Assembly (NCBI GenBank): GCA_014621425.1
Contig: JAANBB010000247.1
Coordinates: forward strand, 1 to 58,927
From: Cylindrodendrum hubeiense
Lineage: Eukaryota; Ascomycota; Sordariomycetes; Hypocreales; Nectriaceae
Direction: 5' to 3'
DNA length: 58,927 bases
This document shows positions 11,502 through 22,391 of the stretch, one piece after another (the first letter of the stretch is position 1; each line of letters starts with the position of its first letter). Position numbers and translations under genes: made by a program. The notes under the pieces are model-generated. The model saw only the letters and a list, made by a program, of their open reading frames with translations, had not been told where the DNA came from and did no database searches.

Positions 11502-12978
11502 TTAGGAGAACACAAACGCCGTTCCGGCCAATACTCCACCGCACACAAGAATCGTCAAGATGGCAGCCCCTGCCCTGTCGGCGGTGGTGATCTTGCTCTG
11601 ATTCTTATTCACATCGTCGGAGTTTTTGTTTCCCGCACTGGCGTCTCCCGTCGATGTTCCACCCGTCGAGGATGTCACCGGCGCGCTCCCTTGCTCGATG
11701 AGCGTGTAAATAACCATGGACATGGCGTTCATCTGCGAACCCACACCCACCAGGCCGTCGTATGTGGTATCCAGCCAAGAGAATCCGCATGCCGTGCCCG
11801 TGTGGCCCTTGAAGTCGGTATCCGTTCCCGTGCATACCGCCACGGCTGCTTTTGCTGTCGACAGCAGCAGCGGATAGATGGTATCGTATGTGTAGGGTGC
11901 CATTTGCGACGTGGCGGCCAGCCAGCGACCGAGGTATCCCTTGAAACTCTGCTGATCCTGGTTGCACTGGATGTTCTCCTCGCAGAAGTGCTCGTAGATG
12001 ACGTCGTTGTCGACGAACAGGCTCGTGATGTCGGTCAGCATGCCGTCCATGCGCGTCTTCCACGTGCTGCTCTCGGTGAGGTTGTACATGACAGAGGCGC
12101 CATGGAGGAAGATACCCGCGTTGTAGCTCCACTGCGCCGTGTCGACCGAACTGCAGTTGGTGGTGCCGATAGTCACGCCGTCGTAAACTTTGTATCCGCT
12201 CGTGATTAGCCCAGCATCCGACTCCCACTTCCAGATCTTGGCAGCCCAGTCCGAGTACGTGTCGTTGCCGGTGTAGCGGGCGAGGCGTGCGGCGACGTTG
12301 AAGAAGCAACCGTTCGAGATGGAGTTCTTGTAGCTGTAACCAGAGTTGAAAGTGAAAATCTGCCATCGCATTCCACCATCGCAGTGATCCGTATCCCATC
12401 GACTAGCATACTCGTTGAAGACGGCCTGGGTGAGGGCGAGCCATTGGGGCTCATCCGAAGAAGGGTCGGGAAAGTTGCGCTCAGCGGCGGACATGGCGGC
12501 CATAGCCCAGAAGCCTTGATCGTCGTTTCCCTCGGTTCTCGTTTGATTCGTAGGCATGAAATCTTCGTCGTCTCCTGCTTGGTGAATCATAGCTTGCTGG
12601 GTGATGTTGTTGTAGGATTCGTCGTCGGTCAGCCACCAGTAGTCGATGAGGGCGCCGAACATGGCACCAGCCTCCCACCCTGGGATCAATTAGCAACTTC
12701 CACCAAGCTTCGTCATCGGGGTTTCTTACAGTAGTAAGGGTCTGGCAGGTTACCAGGAGTATCACCGGTGTTGTTACCAGTGTAGTACTTGACGAGGCCA
12801 TAGGCAATGGTGGCAGCAGCCTCTTTGACCGATGCTATTGTCCTTTCTCAGCACCGGTTCGCGTTGACTTTAAGAGGCATAACTTACAGTCGTCGGTCCA
12901 TGTGACATCAATGGTGGCTCCGACGGTGGTCCCCCAAAGGCCCAAGGCCAGCGATGTGGTCTGCAGTAATGATCTCAT
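11502..12978 (-). CDS. GH76 mannan endo-1,6-alpha-mannosidase, GPI-anchored (DCW1/DFG5 family)
   Basis: Three exons, 12978-12888, 12834-12730 and 12679-11502, give 457 residues; introns are 53 and 50 bp and phases agree. The N-terminus is a signal peptide (MRSLLQTTSLALGLWGTTVGA). Family hallmarks follow: PYYWWEAGAMFGALIDYW formed across the second splice site, the catalytic-type pair in EGNDDQGFWA (the DD of GH76), and CDGGMRWQIF with SYKNSISNGCFF. The C-terminus is a Ser/Thr/Gly linker plus a hydrophobic tail (AGAAILTILVCGGVLAGTAF), the usual GPI-attachment layout. GH76 proteins of this type (yeast Dcw1 and Dfg5) are thought to link GPI-anchored mannoproteins into the cell-wall glucan, acting outside the plasma membrane. 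Several N-glycosylation sites (NNT, NQT, NLT) fit secretion. Confidence 0.96.
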
Positions 12979-15900
12979 GTTGGCGTGTAAGTCGTCGAGG
13001 CTCCAGCACCCTGCGGGACAATGGCGTTTATGTTGTAAGGAACGACAGACCCCAAGACGGATATCAAGAACAGGTTAAAGTTGGAGGTCAGATGAGTGCC
13101 GTGTTCCGGTTGACAGCTATTACAGTTCGACCAAGGGGTGTCGGCACAGGAAAGTTGTCACCGGATGCAACCCTAAGAAAGAAACGAATGGATACGAAGG
13201 AGGCAAAGGCGGAGTAGACACGGAAAAAACAGAGGTAAGTTCCAATAAAAGAATGGACTCGGGAAGCGAAAGGGCCTCCCTCTCGACGGCAGCATGGCGG
13301 CTGAAGAGGCAACGCTCATTACCGTGCTGCGTCGCCAGGGCTGCGTCTGGACGGCCGGCCACGCGTCCGACACCAGCAAGCCCCCACCGTATGACGATAA
13401 AGAGGACGATGGAGTATAGCGACCGAGTGACTTTGCGGGCAGTTGGACCCGTCTGGTCGGACCCGTCGAGTACGTACATAGTCGTAGGGCCCGTTGGCCG
13501 AGTCAAGGGGCGCAACCGCCGACGGTGGCTCGGTCCACTGACAGGCCAGGGGCGCGTCCGCCAATTCCTCTGGCAGGGACTGCAGGACCGCAATGCGCTA
13601 GAATCGGCCTGGTTCTGGACTTGCAAATTAGAGCCGTGAAACAATTTCCCCGTGTGGAAGCCGCGGAGAAGGCAGTTGGCTGGCATGCGCGTATTGAGTT
13701 GTGTGGCGCCGACGGGAATATGTCATATGCCATATGCAAACCGCCCTCATCATGGCAGTGCCGGCGCCTCAGCCGACGGACAAGACTCGCTCAACATTAG
13801 CCAACCCAGCGGTGCTCGGCCGAGTGTGTACGATGTATCTTGGCAACGTCTTTCGATCGTAGCAAGGATCATTGAAGTGACTTGGCATGCGTCCTGTACC
13901 GCCGTCGAGAAGAAATTGCCCCAGCTTCATCTCTCGGCATCGTCGTCATCGGGTCTCCGGCACCACGACGGCAACGCACCCCCCGCGGCCAAGCCGGGAG
14001 GCGCGGTTTCGGCAGGCTGGCCGCTTTTCTTTCTTTTGGCCAAGCTTCAAGTGCCAAGGGCCCTCGCTCTCTCTAAATTGTCGGTAGGGCCCAGGGGATC
14101 CAAGCAAGTCTCCTACGCGATAATTCCACAGCAGGTCGCGGCAGGGAGAAATCCTCTGGTGCGTCGTTGCTTGAGCATGTAAAACCCCAATTGCGCCGCG
14201 TGGAAATGGGCCCAAATAGCCCCAAATGGCCAACAGCGGGGCTCACGCCACGCCACAGCCCCTGCAGCTAATACGTAACCGCGCGTACGTATGCAGCCCA
14301 CGTCGCCCTCTGTCGTTGGTTTCATCCCCACCGGCAATGCAATGCGGCCCTGAAGAAGTATTTACTCACCCAATGCTCGCCTGGTATTCCCTAATGGCTT
14401 TGTATAGCCGGGGCACCGTTTGATCTCAGTGGCTGTGCTTGGAGAATTGTCCCCTGCGGCTGAACATTTTAATGCCACTGTCCATGGTGAAGCACGTGGC
14501 GCCAAGACGTCGTAACCCGAATTCCCTAATATGGACAGCTGAAATCCCCAGGGCTTGTGTCATTCAACCAGCCAGGAAGCTATTCGCAGCCCTTTGTACA
14601 AATGCGTACCTATAGGCTCAAATGCACTTCATTGTGCTAAGCTCAACCTCGAGCCGTCATAACCGCTCGTCAGTCCATGCTATACTACCATCTCTCACTT
14701 TACGTCGTGTAGCAGAGTTTGCACAGCCTAGTTATGTCATTGTGGCTGCATCCGCCTGATGTGCATTCCGTTCATTGAATGGCTGAGAAAGTCGAGGGAG
14801 CCGTCTTGTCCGGTGAGGTGTGGTTCGCGGCATAATACGAGTGCCGTGTTCCGTTCAAATAAACGGGTCTTGCTCAACGCTTAAATCCGTCTCGAGAAGA
14901 TAATTCTATTGCATCTCCGATACAAGCATTGGGATGTCCATATCAGAACGATGTTGGTCCCCCAAATGAGTGCACGGTGAAGGCTCCTCCCGCTTCAATC
15001 CCCGCAGGTTGGCACAGGTCACCTGGCGGCCGTATTTCGGTCGTGACAGGGAGCACCATCGCAGTAACCCCAGTGTGATCAACATCCAACGACATTGATG
15101 AAAGAGTGGAAATTCCAGCGCTTTGGAATAGGAGTATCAACTGTGTAACGATAATCGGCATCATCACGAACATGCCCGATACATACCGAACAATCCATTT
15201 CAATATGTTGAGGCTCCGGAACGGCCACCCCAAGCCAGGGATGCTCAGCCAGTTATAGAACAAAGGGGAGAGGTACACCAACACCCACCTAAATTAAGTG
15301 GTGCCAGAGGTCCCTCGATTCCTGATGATATGAGAATCTGCCTCGAATACCTCATGACCGCGCCAGCACTGCTATTACCACAGGTTTCTCTGCGTCAATC
15401 AATCCCATCCAAGGTCATGTGGGGCAATGTACGGACTGAAGCTTTAACACATTTGCTGATGGTATTTCAAGAACCCGACCATCCTTCCAGAACATTACCC
15501 CTTGATATCAGTGCACGCTACCATCTGCCAATCTACTTACAGGATCCCTCTTACATAACTCCCTCCCCGCTTCTTTTGGCAGTTCCACGAACACGACTTG
15601 CAGTTAGGCTGGGTGTGCTCCGGGTATATGGGTCTTCTTGCTACATGTTATACCCGCTGTGTAGATCTCACGTGAGTACCACAAAATCAGCAGCAGATCC
15701 TCAATGGATGCCCTCCTGCCCATCGCCTTGAAGCAATTTCAATTGCGGCTTTTTCCAAAGAGCTTTTTAGGTATCATTTATCTAGTCTAAGTGAGCTGAG
15801 ATGCCGCCGGTCCATCGTAGCTAAAGGTTTGAGACGGAAAAGCCCGGAAACCAACCGGTTTCCAGCTCGGATACGCGGAAACCTCTTGCCAGCTACGAGC

Positions 15901-16396
15901 GTTGCTTTTCCGATCCCAGATAACTATTTCGAACCCCAATTGCCTCAGCGCCAGGTCAACAACACAGGCGGTTCCCATGCATTCCGCATCGGGATCCCTG
16001 GGACGCTAAACAAACCAATCCTCCACCTTCAGGGGTGCCGATTGTCACGAAGCAAACTGTTTTCCGTGCCAGGCTATAGCCGTCGGCTATTCTCCCTTCA
16101 CACGCATTCGCTCTTTGATCAGCTTGCCGTCATCATAAGATGTTGCCTAGCGGGGAAGTTCCCCGCGGTTGCGGATTCCGTACCACCAACCCCGCGATTC
16201 CCACTCAAACCCCCACTTGACTGCAGCAGCCTCTCACTTGATGGGCCGTCACTTGACAATACCGGACCATAAGACCCCGAGTGAAAGCTCACCTGATTCA
16301 TTAAATCTTCAATAAACTCCTCATGTCATCTTTGAAGCTCTCAGAGAGTCCAGTATCATAGTCTGCAGTTGCTTAAACAAACTCAATACCGGCATC
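12979..16396. other. 3.4-kb divergent intergenic region
   Basis: It separates the divergent GH76 and DAK genes and should hold both promoters. From 13100 to 14350 it is GC-rich with many overlapping open frames on all strands, none showing a known domain; this looks like composition-driven openness. The only stretch with protein-like character is the hydrophobic frame at 14943-15299 on the minus strand, listed separately. The final 100 bp before the DAK gene is CT-rich leader. Confidence 0.5.
14943..15299 (-). pseudogene. hydrophobic open frame, possible terminal exon or relic of a membrane protein gene
   Basis: On the minus strand an open frame with no ATG start runs to a stop at 14943-14945. 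It begins just after a TTTAG splice-acceptor-like site (about 15295), which would give a start with codons for WVLVYLSPLFYNWL, then a second hydrophobic helix (MFVMMPIIVTQLILLF). Two aromatic-rich helices followed by a polar tail suit the end of a multi-pass membrane protein, perhaps an acyltransferase-like or other integral protein, but I do not recognise the family. I cannot find upstream exons with certainty: further upstream on this strand frames are short. It may be a decayed gene or chance. Confidence 0.25.
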
Positions 16397-18187
16397 ATGT
16401 CCGCCAAGCACTTCATCAACGATCCTACCCACCTCGTTACTTCTGCTCTACGCAGCCTCACTCTCACAAACCCATCCATCGCCCTCGATGTGGACAACAA
16501 AATTATCTACCGTCGTCCCTCCCCCAATGCTACTCAGCAAGTCTCTCTCATCTCAGGTGGAGGCTCTGGCCATGAGCCTTCTTTCGCCGGCATGGTCGGC
16601 CAGGGCATGCTCTCCGCCGCCGTAGCTGGCAGTATTTTTGCCAGTCCCTCGGCGGAGCAGATTCGCGCGGCCATTACTTCGCGGGTTGACACCTCCAAGG
16701 GCGTGCTTGTCATTGTCATGAATTACACTGGAGACGTGCTCAACTTTGGCATGGCCGTCGAGAAGGCCAAGGCCGCTGGCCTCGCTGTGGAGATGGTTGT
16801 GGTCGGCGACGATGTGGGCGTCGGTCGCGCAAAGGCGGGCAAGGTTGGACGGCGTGGAATTGCAGGGACAGTTCTCGTTCACAAAATTACTGGTGCCCTA
16901 GCAGCATTGGGAAAGCCGCTGGATGAAGTGGCCACACTCGCCCGCTTGACGGCGGCTAACCTGGTGAGTGTAGGAGCCAGTTTGGAGCATGTCCATGTTC
17001 CAGGCCGCAACGTCGATACCGAAGGGGGCCTGGAGCTTGGAGAAGTCGAGGTCGGAATGGGCATTCACAATGAGCCAGGATCTGAGAGATCGAAGCTGGA
17101 GCTGCCCGAGCTAGTGAGCAAGATGCTTGTCCAGCTACTGGACCCCAATGACAAGGACCGTGCGTTCGTCAACTTCACATCGAATGAGACGGTTCTCATG
17201 ATAAACAACCTTGGCGGCGTGAGCGTCCTCGAACTGGGTGGAATCACCGCCGAAGTCGTGAGCCAGCTGGAGGCTAAGCACGGCATCCGACCCGTGCGCA
17301 CGCTCAGTGGCACTTACATGACCAGCCTGAACGGGCTGGGCTTCAGCATCAGTCTCCTCCAAGTCATCCCCCACAAACTCGATGCCCCAGGGGTGGTAGA
17401 GTTGCTCGACGCCTCCGCAGAGGTGGTTGGATGGTCCGCACCGATCCAGACGAGCACCTGGGAGGCCAAGAACACAGCCACGCTGACGGACAGCACTGGC
17501 ACCAGTCATGAAACCAAAAGCAGCGGCCTCAAGGTGGATGCCGCTGGCGCTCAGTCCGCTTTGAAGAATGCCCTTGATCGGGTCATTGCTGCTGAGCCTG
17601 ATGTCACCAGGTATGATACCGTGGTAGGAGACGGAGATTGCGGAATTGGCTTGAAGAGGGGTGCCGAAGGTAAGCGTGAAAATTACCAGATGGAAAGACG
17701 ATAACTGATACAGTGAACAGCTATCCTCAAGCACCTTAGTGAGCATCCTTTCACTGGCGATATTGTAGTCGACCTTGCTGCCATTGTGACCGTCGTCGAG
17801 AACAACATGGACGGCACTTCAGGAGCCCTGTTCGCCATCTTTCTGAACGCCCTTGTTCACGCTCTCAGCGGCCTCGCACCCGGTACCGCATCTCCCGAGG
17901 TCTGGGCGAAGGCACTGAAGCAGAGCAGCGATGCCCTTTCCAAGTACACGCCCGCGCGCCCAGGCGACCGCACCTTGGTCGATGCACTGTACCCCTTCGT
18001 CGAGGTTCTGGGTCAAACGGGTGATGTCAAACAAGCAGCCGAGGCAGCAAAAAAGGCGGCATACGAGACCAAGGGAATGCAGGCTAGTCTCGGCCGTTCG
18101 GTTTATGTCGGAGGTAGCGGGTACCAGGAGGTTCCTGACCCTGGTGCTTGGGGTATTGCCTGCTTCTTCCTCGGCTTGAGTGATTGA
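16397..18187 (+). CDS. dihydroxyacetone kinase
   Basis: Two exons, 16397-17669 and 17721-18187, give 579 residues; the 51-bp intron splits a codon (G+CT) within the DAK2 part. The single-chain, ATP-dependent enzyme phosphorylates dihydroxyacetone (and glyceraldehyde) to feed glycerol and methanol-type C3 metabolism and to detoxify dihydroxyacetone in the cytosol. The N-terminal DAK1 (DhaK) domain shows SGGGSGHEPSFAG and VGMGIHNEPG, whose His is the residue that binds the substrate covalently in this family. The C-terminal DAK2 (DhaL) domain shows the Mg-ATP motif VVGDGDCGIGLKRG and the loop MDGTSGALFAIFL. Length matches fungal DAK proteins. The 5' leader is CT-rich. All key residues appear present. 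Confidence 0.97.
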
Positions 18188-18972
18188 AATTGAGGACCCG
18201 GATTTGCCGAGATTGAACAGAATGATTCCCTATAGCGAGCGAAATCCGAAATGACAGATACTGTATTGTTAGGGACAGATGGGAATATGACCCATGGCGG
18301 CAAAATCAGTCAGTTTTCAACACTTATGTAGCCAGAGTGACACTCGTCCATAACACCGTATATAAGACGTGATCTGCATACTCAAATACCCTGAAACATT
18401 ATATGAGAGCGGAAAGAGCTAGTTCGGGAGCACCAAGATAACGCTGCTCCTCTCCAGAACCATTGCACTGGTTGGCATATGGTGTTGATATCCGAGTCGG
18501 ATCTTCCGGGACGTTCATCTTGCAGACAAATCGAGTCTTGTTCACTGGCCATCCATTCTTCTCATCCGCCAAACAGGGTGTCTGAAATGAGGAAATATAT
18601 GGGAAGGAAGTACACCGTACTGCATTTTGGGGATGAGGTTGTGGATGGCAAGGCTGTGATATTGCGGCTTGCAAGGCTGTGAGGCGGCCTACAGCACCAA
18701 AAGTCGTTGTGTGGTCGTGGGCCTGATTGGCCAGAGCTGTCGGTGGAGCTTTCATGGCAGGGCCAACCACAACCTGAGTCAGGTGACAGCAGCTGGCCGC
18801 CAGGTGCCAGGCCTTGGCACGGCAAGCTGCTGCTACCCTCGGATGAATTTTGGTTTGCAGAGGAGGATGGAAAAGCATTGCCGCGGCTCAACAGACCACC
18901 ACCACAACCTCTAATACCCCTCCTCTTTCGATGCGCATGTCAATCTTATAGCGCATCGGTAATTGAGCTGTA
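18188..18972. other. intergenic region between the DAK and HIBCH genes
   Basis: About 785 bp containing the DAK 3' UTR and the HIBCH promoter. Overlapping open frames between 18400 and 18970 on both strands show no domain or conserved look. No gene supported. Confidence 0.5.
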
Positions 18973-20546
18973 ATGTCCTTCAGAACTTTAGCAGCCCGAG
19001 CTGGTGCTGCGGCGAATGCTGCAAGCAGCCAAGGCTTCAGAAACACCTTCGGCATGGTTCAGCAAGCCAAAGTCGTGAGCTCTTCGCTGGGCGCTCGACA
19101 GGTGAGGACACTGCAGACCGCTCGAAATAGCTTCAATGCCTAATATTTGTACTATAGTTGTCCACCGAAGCGACGACGATCAAGGAACTCCCGGGCGACG
19201 AGACCAACGATGTCGTTTTCGAGAGCAAGTATGGTCTACGGACTGTGATGCTCAACCGACCCAAGAAGCTCAACTCTCTCAACGGATCAATGATTCGCAA
19301 GATTGTGCCCCGAATGATTGAGTGGGAGAAGTCAGACATGGCCAACATCATTGTCATGAAGGGTGCCGGCGAGAAGTCACTCTGTGCCGGCGGTGACGTT
19401 GCCGCGCTGGCCCAGTACAACAAGGAGGGTGAGGATGGATGGAAGAAATCGGCCGACTACTTTGCGCTGGAATACAAGCTCGACCACTACATCGCGACGT
19501 ACCAGAAGCCGTATATTGCCTTCATGGACGGCATCACCATGGGTGGCGGTGTTGGTCTCAGTGCCCACGCACCATTCCGAATTGCGACCGAGAAGACCGT
19601 CTTTGCCATGCCTGAGACGACAATTGGTTTCTTCCCCGACGTAGGAGCCTCGTTCTTCCTGCCTCGCATGAACGGATCTGTCGGAACCTACCTTGCCCTG
19701 ACCAGCGACCGAGTATCAGGCCCCAACGTCTTCTACTCGGGTCTCGCCACCCACTACCTGCACTCGACCAGCCTGCCCGATCTGGAGGCCCGCCTAGCTG
19801 AGCTGCGATTCCTTGACAGCGACGATCTCCCCGCACGACACGCCTTGGTCAACGAGACGCTCGAGGAGTTCTGCACTGGCCTTCCCTACGATCAGCCCAT
19901 CCAACTGGGCGGTGAGGTGCGCAAGGCGATTGACCGATGTTTCAACAAGAACAACATCAACGACATCATTGCTGCCTTGGAGGCCGAGCGGGGTCCGACT
20001 GAGGAGTGGGCGCAGAAGCAGCTGGCTACGCTGCAGAAGCGGTCGCCCACAGCAGTGCACGTGGCGCTGAGGCAGATGCGTGTGGCCGGCAAGTGGGACA
20101 TTGCAGAGGCTTTCAAGAAGGAGCACCAGATTGCGAGCAAGTTCATGCAGCACCACGACTTCACCGAGGGCGTGACCGCGCTGCTAGTGCGCAAGCAGAC
20201 GCCTGTGTGGCAGCCCGAGTCGCTTGCGGCTGTCGGCAGCGAGAACGTCGCCAAGCCCTTCTTCGATTTTGACGAGAAGAAGAACTTGGAGCTGTTTACC
20301 GACCGTACATTCTCGCAGTACCCATACCCGACCCTGGGTGTACCCACGGAGAGTGAAATTCAGACTCTGCTGAAGAACGGCAACTACACCCCAGAGCAGC
20401 TCTCCTACGCCATTCTCGCCTCGCGCAACGGTCGCCAGGGCATTTCCGATGTGGTCAGGGAGATTCTCGGCCGCAAGACGGAGGTAACCGCCCAGGGCAA
20501 TGTCCGATGGATAGATGATGAGTCCGTCACCACCAGCCGACTGTAG
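18973..20546 (+). CDS. 3-hydroxyisobutyryl-CoA hydrolase, mitochondrial (EHD3 family)
   Basis: Two exons, 18973-19101 and 19158-20546, give 505 residues; the 56-bp intron lies between codons. Exon 1 encodes an Arg/Ser/Ala-rich, acid-free N-terminus (MSFRTLAARAGAAANAASSQ), a mitochondrial targeting sequence. The body is a crotonase fold: LNRPKKLNSLN, the oxyanion-hole stretch GAGEKSLCAGGDVAAL, FMDGITMGGGVGLS, and PETTIGFFPDVGASFFLPR, which carries the conserved Glu and Asp of the HIBCH subgroup. The enzyme hydrolyses 3-hydroxyisobutyryl-CoA in valine breakdown in the matrix. Its yeast counterpart Ehd3 is also a structural subunit of the mitoribosome small subunit (mS47), so a double role is possible here (inference from the family). 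G/C-ending codons dominate, suggesting strong expression. Confidence 0.96.
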
Positions 20547-22391
20547 AGGCAAATGGATCCAGGGAAAGGTGCATGTCATGGGCTGTGATAATTGTAAAAA
20601 TAGAAGACACTACTCGATGGTGTCGTGTAGTGTATGCTATGTGTCGATAGATGGAAATGATATGAAGTTCTACGTAAAATGGCGATGATGCGTTTGTTGG
20701 ATGGAGATGACGATGTTAGTGAGTGACGATGCAAATTATGTGAAATGGGGATTGCATCATGGTTGCGGCGACTAAAAGAATCCCCAGCCCAATCGTGGCG
20801 AATGGAGGGGCGTATGTGGGGTGGAGGAAACCACCAAAAATGGTCCAGATGAGGCGAAGACCGGGCAGTAGAAAACCCTCATTTTATTGGGTGTTGGACC
20901 GGAAAGGCTGAAGATGGAGGGATGAGACGCACTAGGTGTGGTGTGGAGGGGTGGGTTGGCGCAGATAGTGTGAGAAGCTGCTGGACAGAGATGGAGATGG
21001 AATCACGAGATGACACCAGGCAGTGATGAAATGAGAGTTAAAAAGGCGGCATGGATGATGGAGCATCATGTCCCATCTCGACTCACTCATCCACGAGATA
21101 GCTACGGTCCGATGTATGGGGGGGCCTGATGGAATGGCCTCAGGCCAAGGCCGGGGATATAAAAGGGACGGGCCCGCCCCCGGGCAACGAGAAGGAGGAC
21201 AGCTGGATAAAAACCAGCGGACAACCTCGCTCTTGCTCTTCCCTCTTCCACCATCTCTCTCGACTCTCGACCGGACTCGTTGCTGGGCGCCGAAGCACAG
21301 GCTCACGAAAGATCCAAAGACTTCGCTCATAGCGGGGGGAAGCGGCTTGTTGGGTGGCCAACCGAACCACTATCCCGTGCGACCCCGGTCTCAGCAATCT
21401 CGTCCAAGCCTACGGACACGCTGAAAGCCTCAGGCAGAGCCCCCGGACTCGACCGACCGCAGGGGAGAAGCACGTGAGAGCCGACGCTCAAGCAGTCGCA
21501 AAACCAGGCAGGCGGCCGCTTATTAACACGCAGTCGAAGAGGTGACCGGAACCGACCCCGATTGACAGCACCAACAGCAACCAAGGAAAAGATACCTTGC
21601 GGTGGTACATCCAAAGGCAAACCCGGCGCCAAGAGCCACAGGCGGGGCCGCATCTGCCCCGAGAATCCCGGTGGGGCGACCTCCGAACACTCCAAGTGCC
21701 AGGGTCTCAGGCCCCCGGTCCGCTTTGGGAGGACCCGTGCGCTCAGTGTGCTGCACCCTGCACGTGTTATCGCTAGGCGCCACGCCCGCTGCGCTGCGCA
21801 GTGCATTCTCTCCCCAACTCACGTCACTGGCGCTGCCCCACCCACCCACCACACGCTGGAGCACCCGCTGCAACCACTGAAACCATACCACCCATCTTCA
21901 CCAAGCGGCCACCGCTACGCTGCGCTAGGGTCTACACCGTCCAGCGCGTATCATCAGCTTCTTTGTGTATTTACACACACTCACAGAGACGGCGACTTCT
22001 GCTATTGCCAGTTTTTGTTGTTGTTTGGATTGCTCCTCTTTTTAACCTCGCTGGCACTGCTTTTACCCTCTTCTTTATTCATCCCTGCACCCGCCCATTC
22101 ACGCGTTTTCCAAGGGTCCTTCCATCTTTAAGTGGTATCCACTTGCCTCATCCGACGCGGTTACCGGCGCGTCACGAACATGACGCCCGCCTCCCCATTT
22201 TGATACCTACATACGACACCCTCGAGCGATCCCTTAGACAACACCAAACCCACCTCTCACATCCACTTTTCTTCACAACCATTCCTCCATTCACAACCCC
22301 TTCCACTCTACCCAAAAACACTGCCCGACTGCCTGACTGCTCCCTTCCGTCTCTCCGTGACTCTGGCATCTGCCCGGAGGGACCTACCGCC
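20547..22391. promoter_or_regulatory. long upstream region of the GATA-factor gene
   Basis: This 1.8-kb interval has a TATA box candidate at 21158 (next entry) and, after it, more than 1 kb of GC- and CT-rich sequence up to the ATG at 22392. Several overlapping upstream open frames exist, which, if transcription starts near 21190, would make an unusually long leader with uORFs. No protein domain is visible in it. Confidence 0.45.
21158..21164 (+). promoter_or_regulatory. TATA box candidate
   Basis: A clear TATAAAA word sits in an otherwise GC-rich context, about 1.2 kb before the GATA-factor start codon. It could drive that gene with a long leader, or a separate non-coding transcript. Confidence 0.4.
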
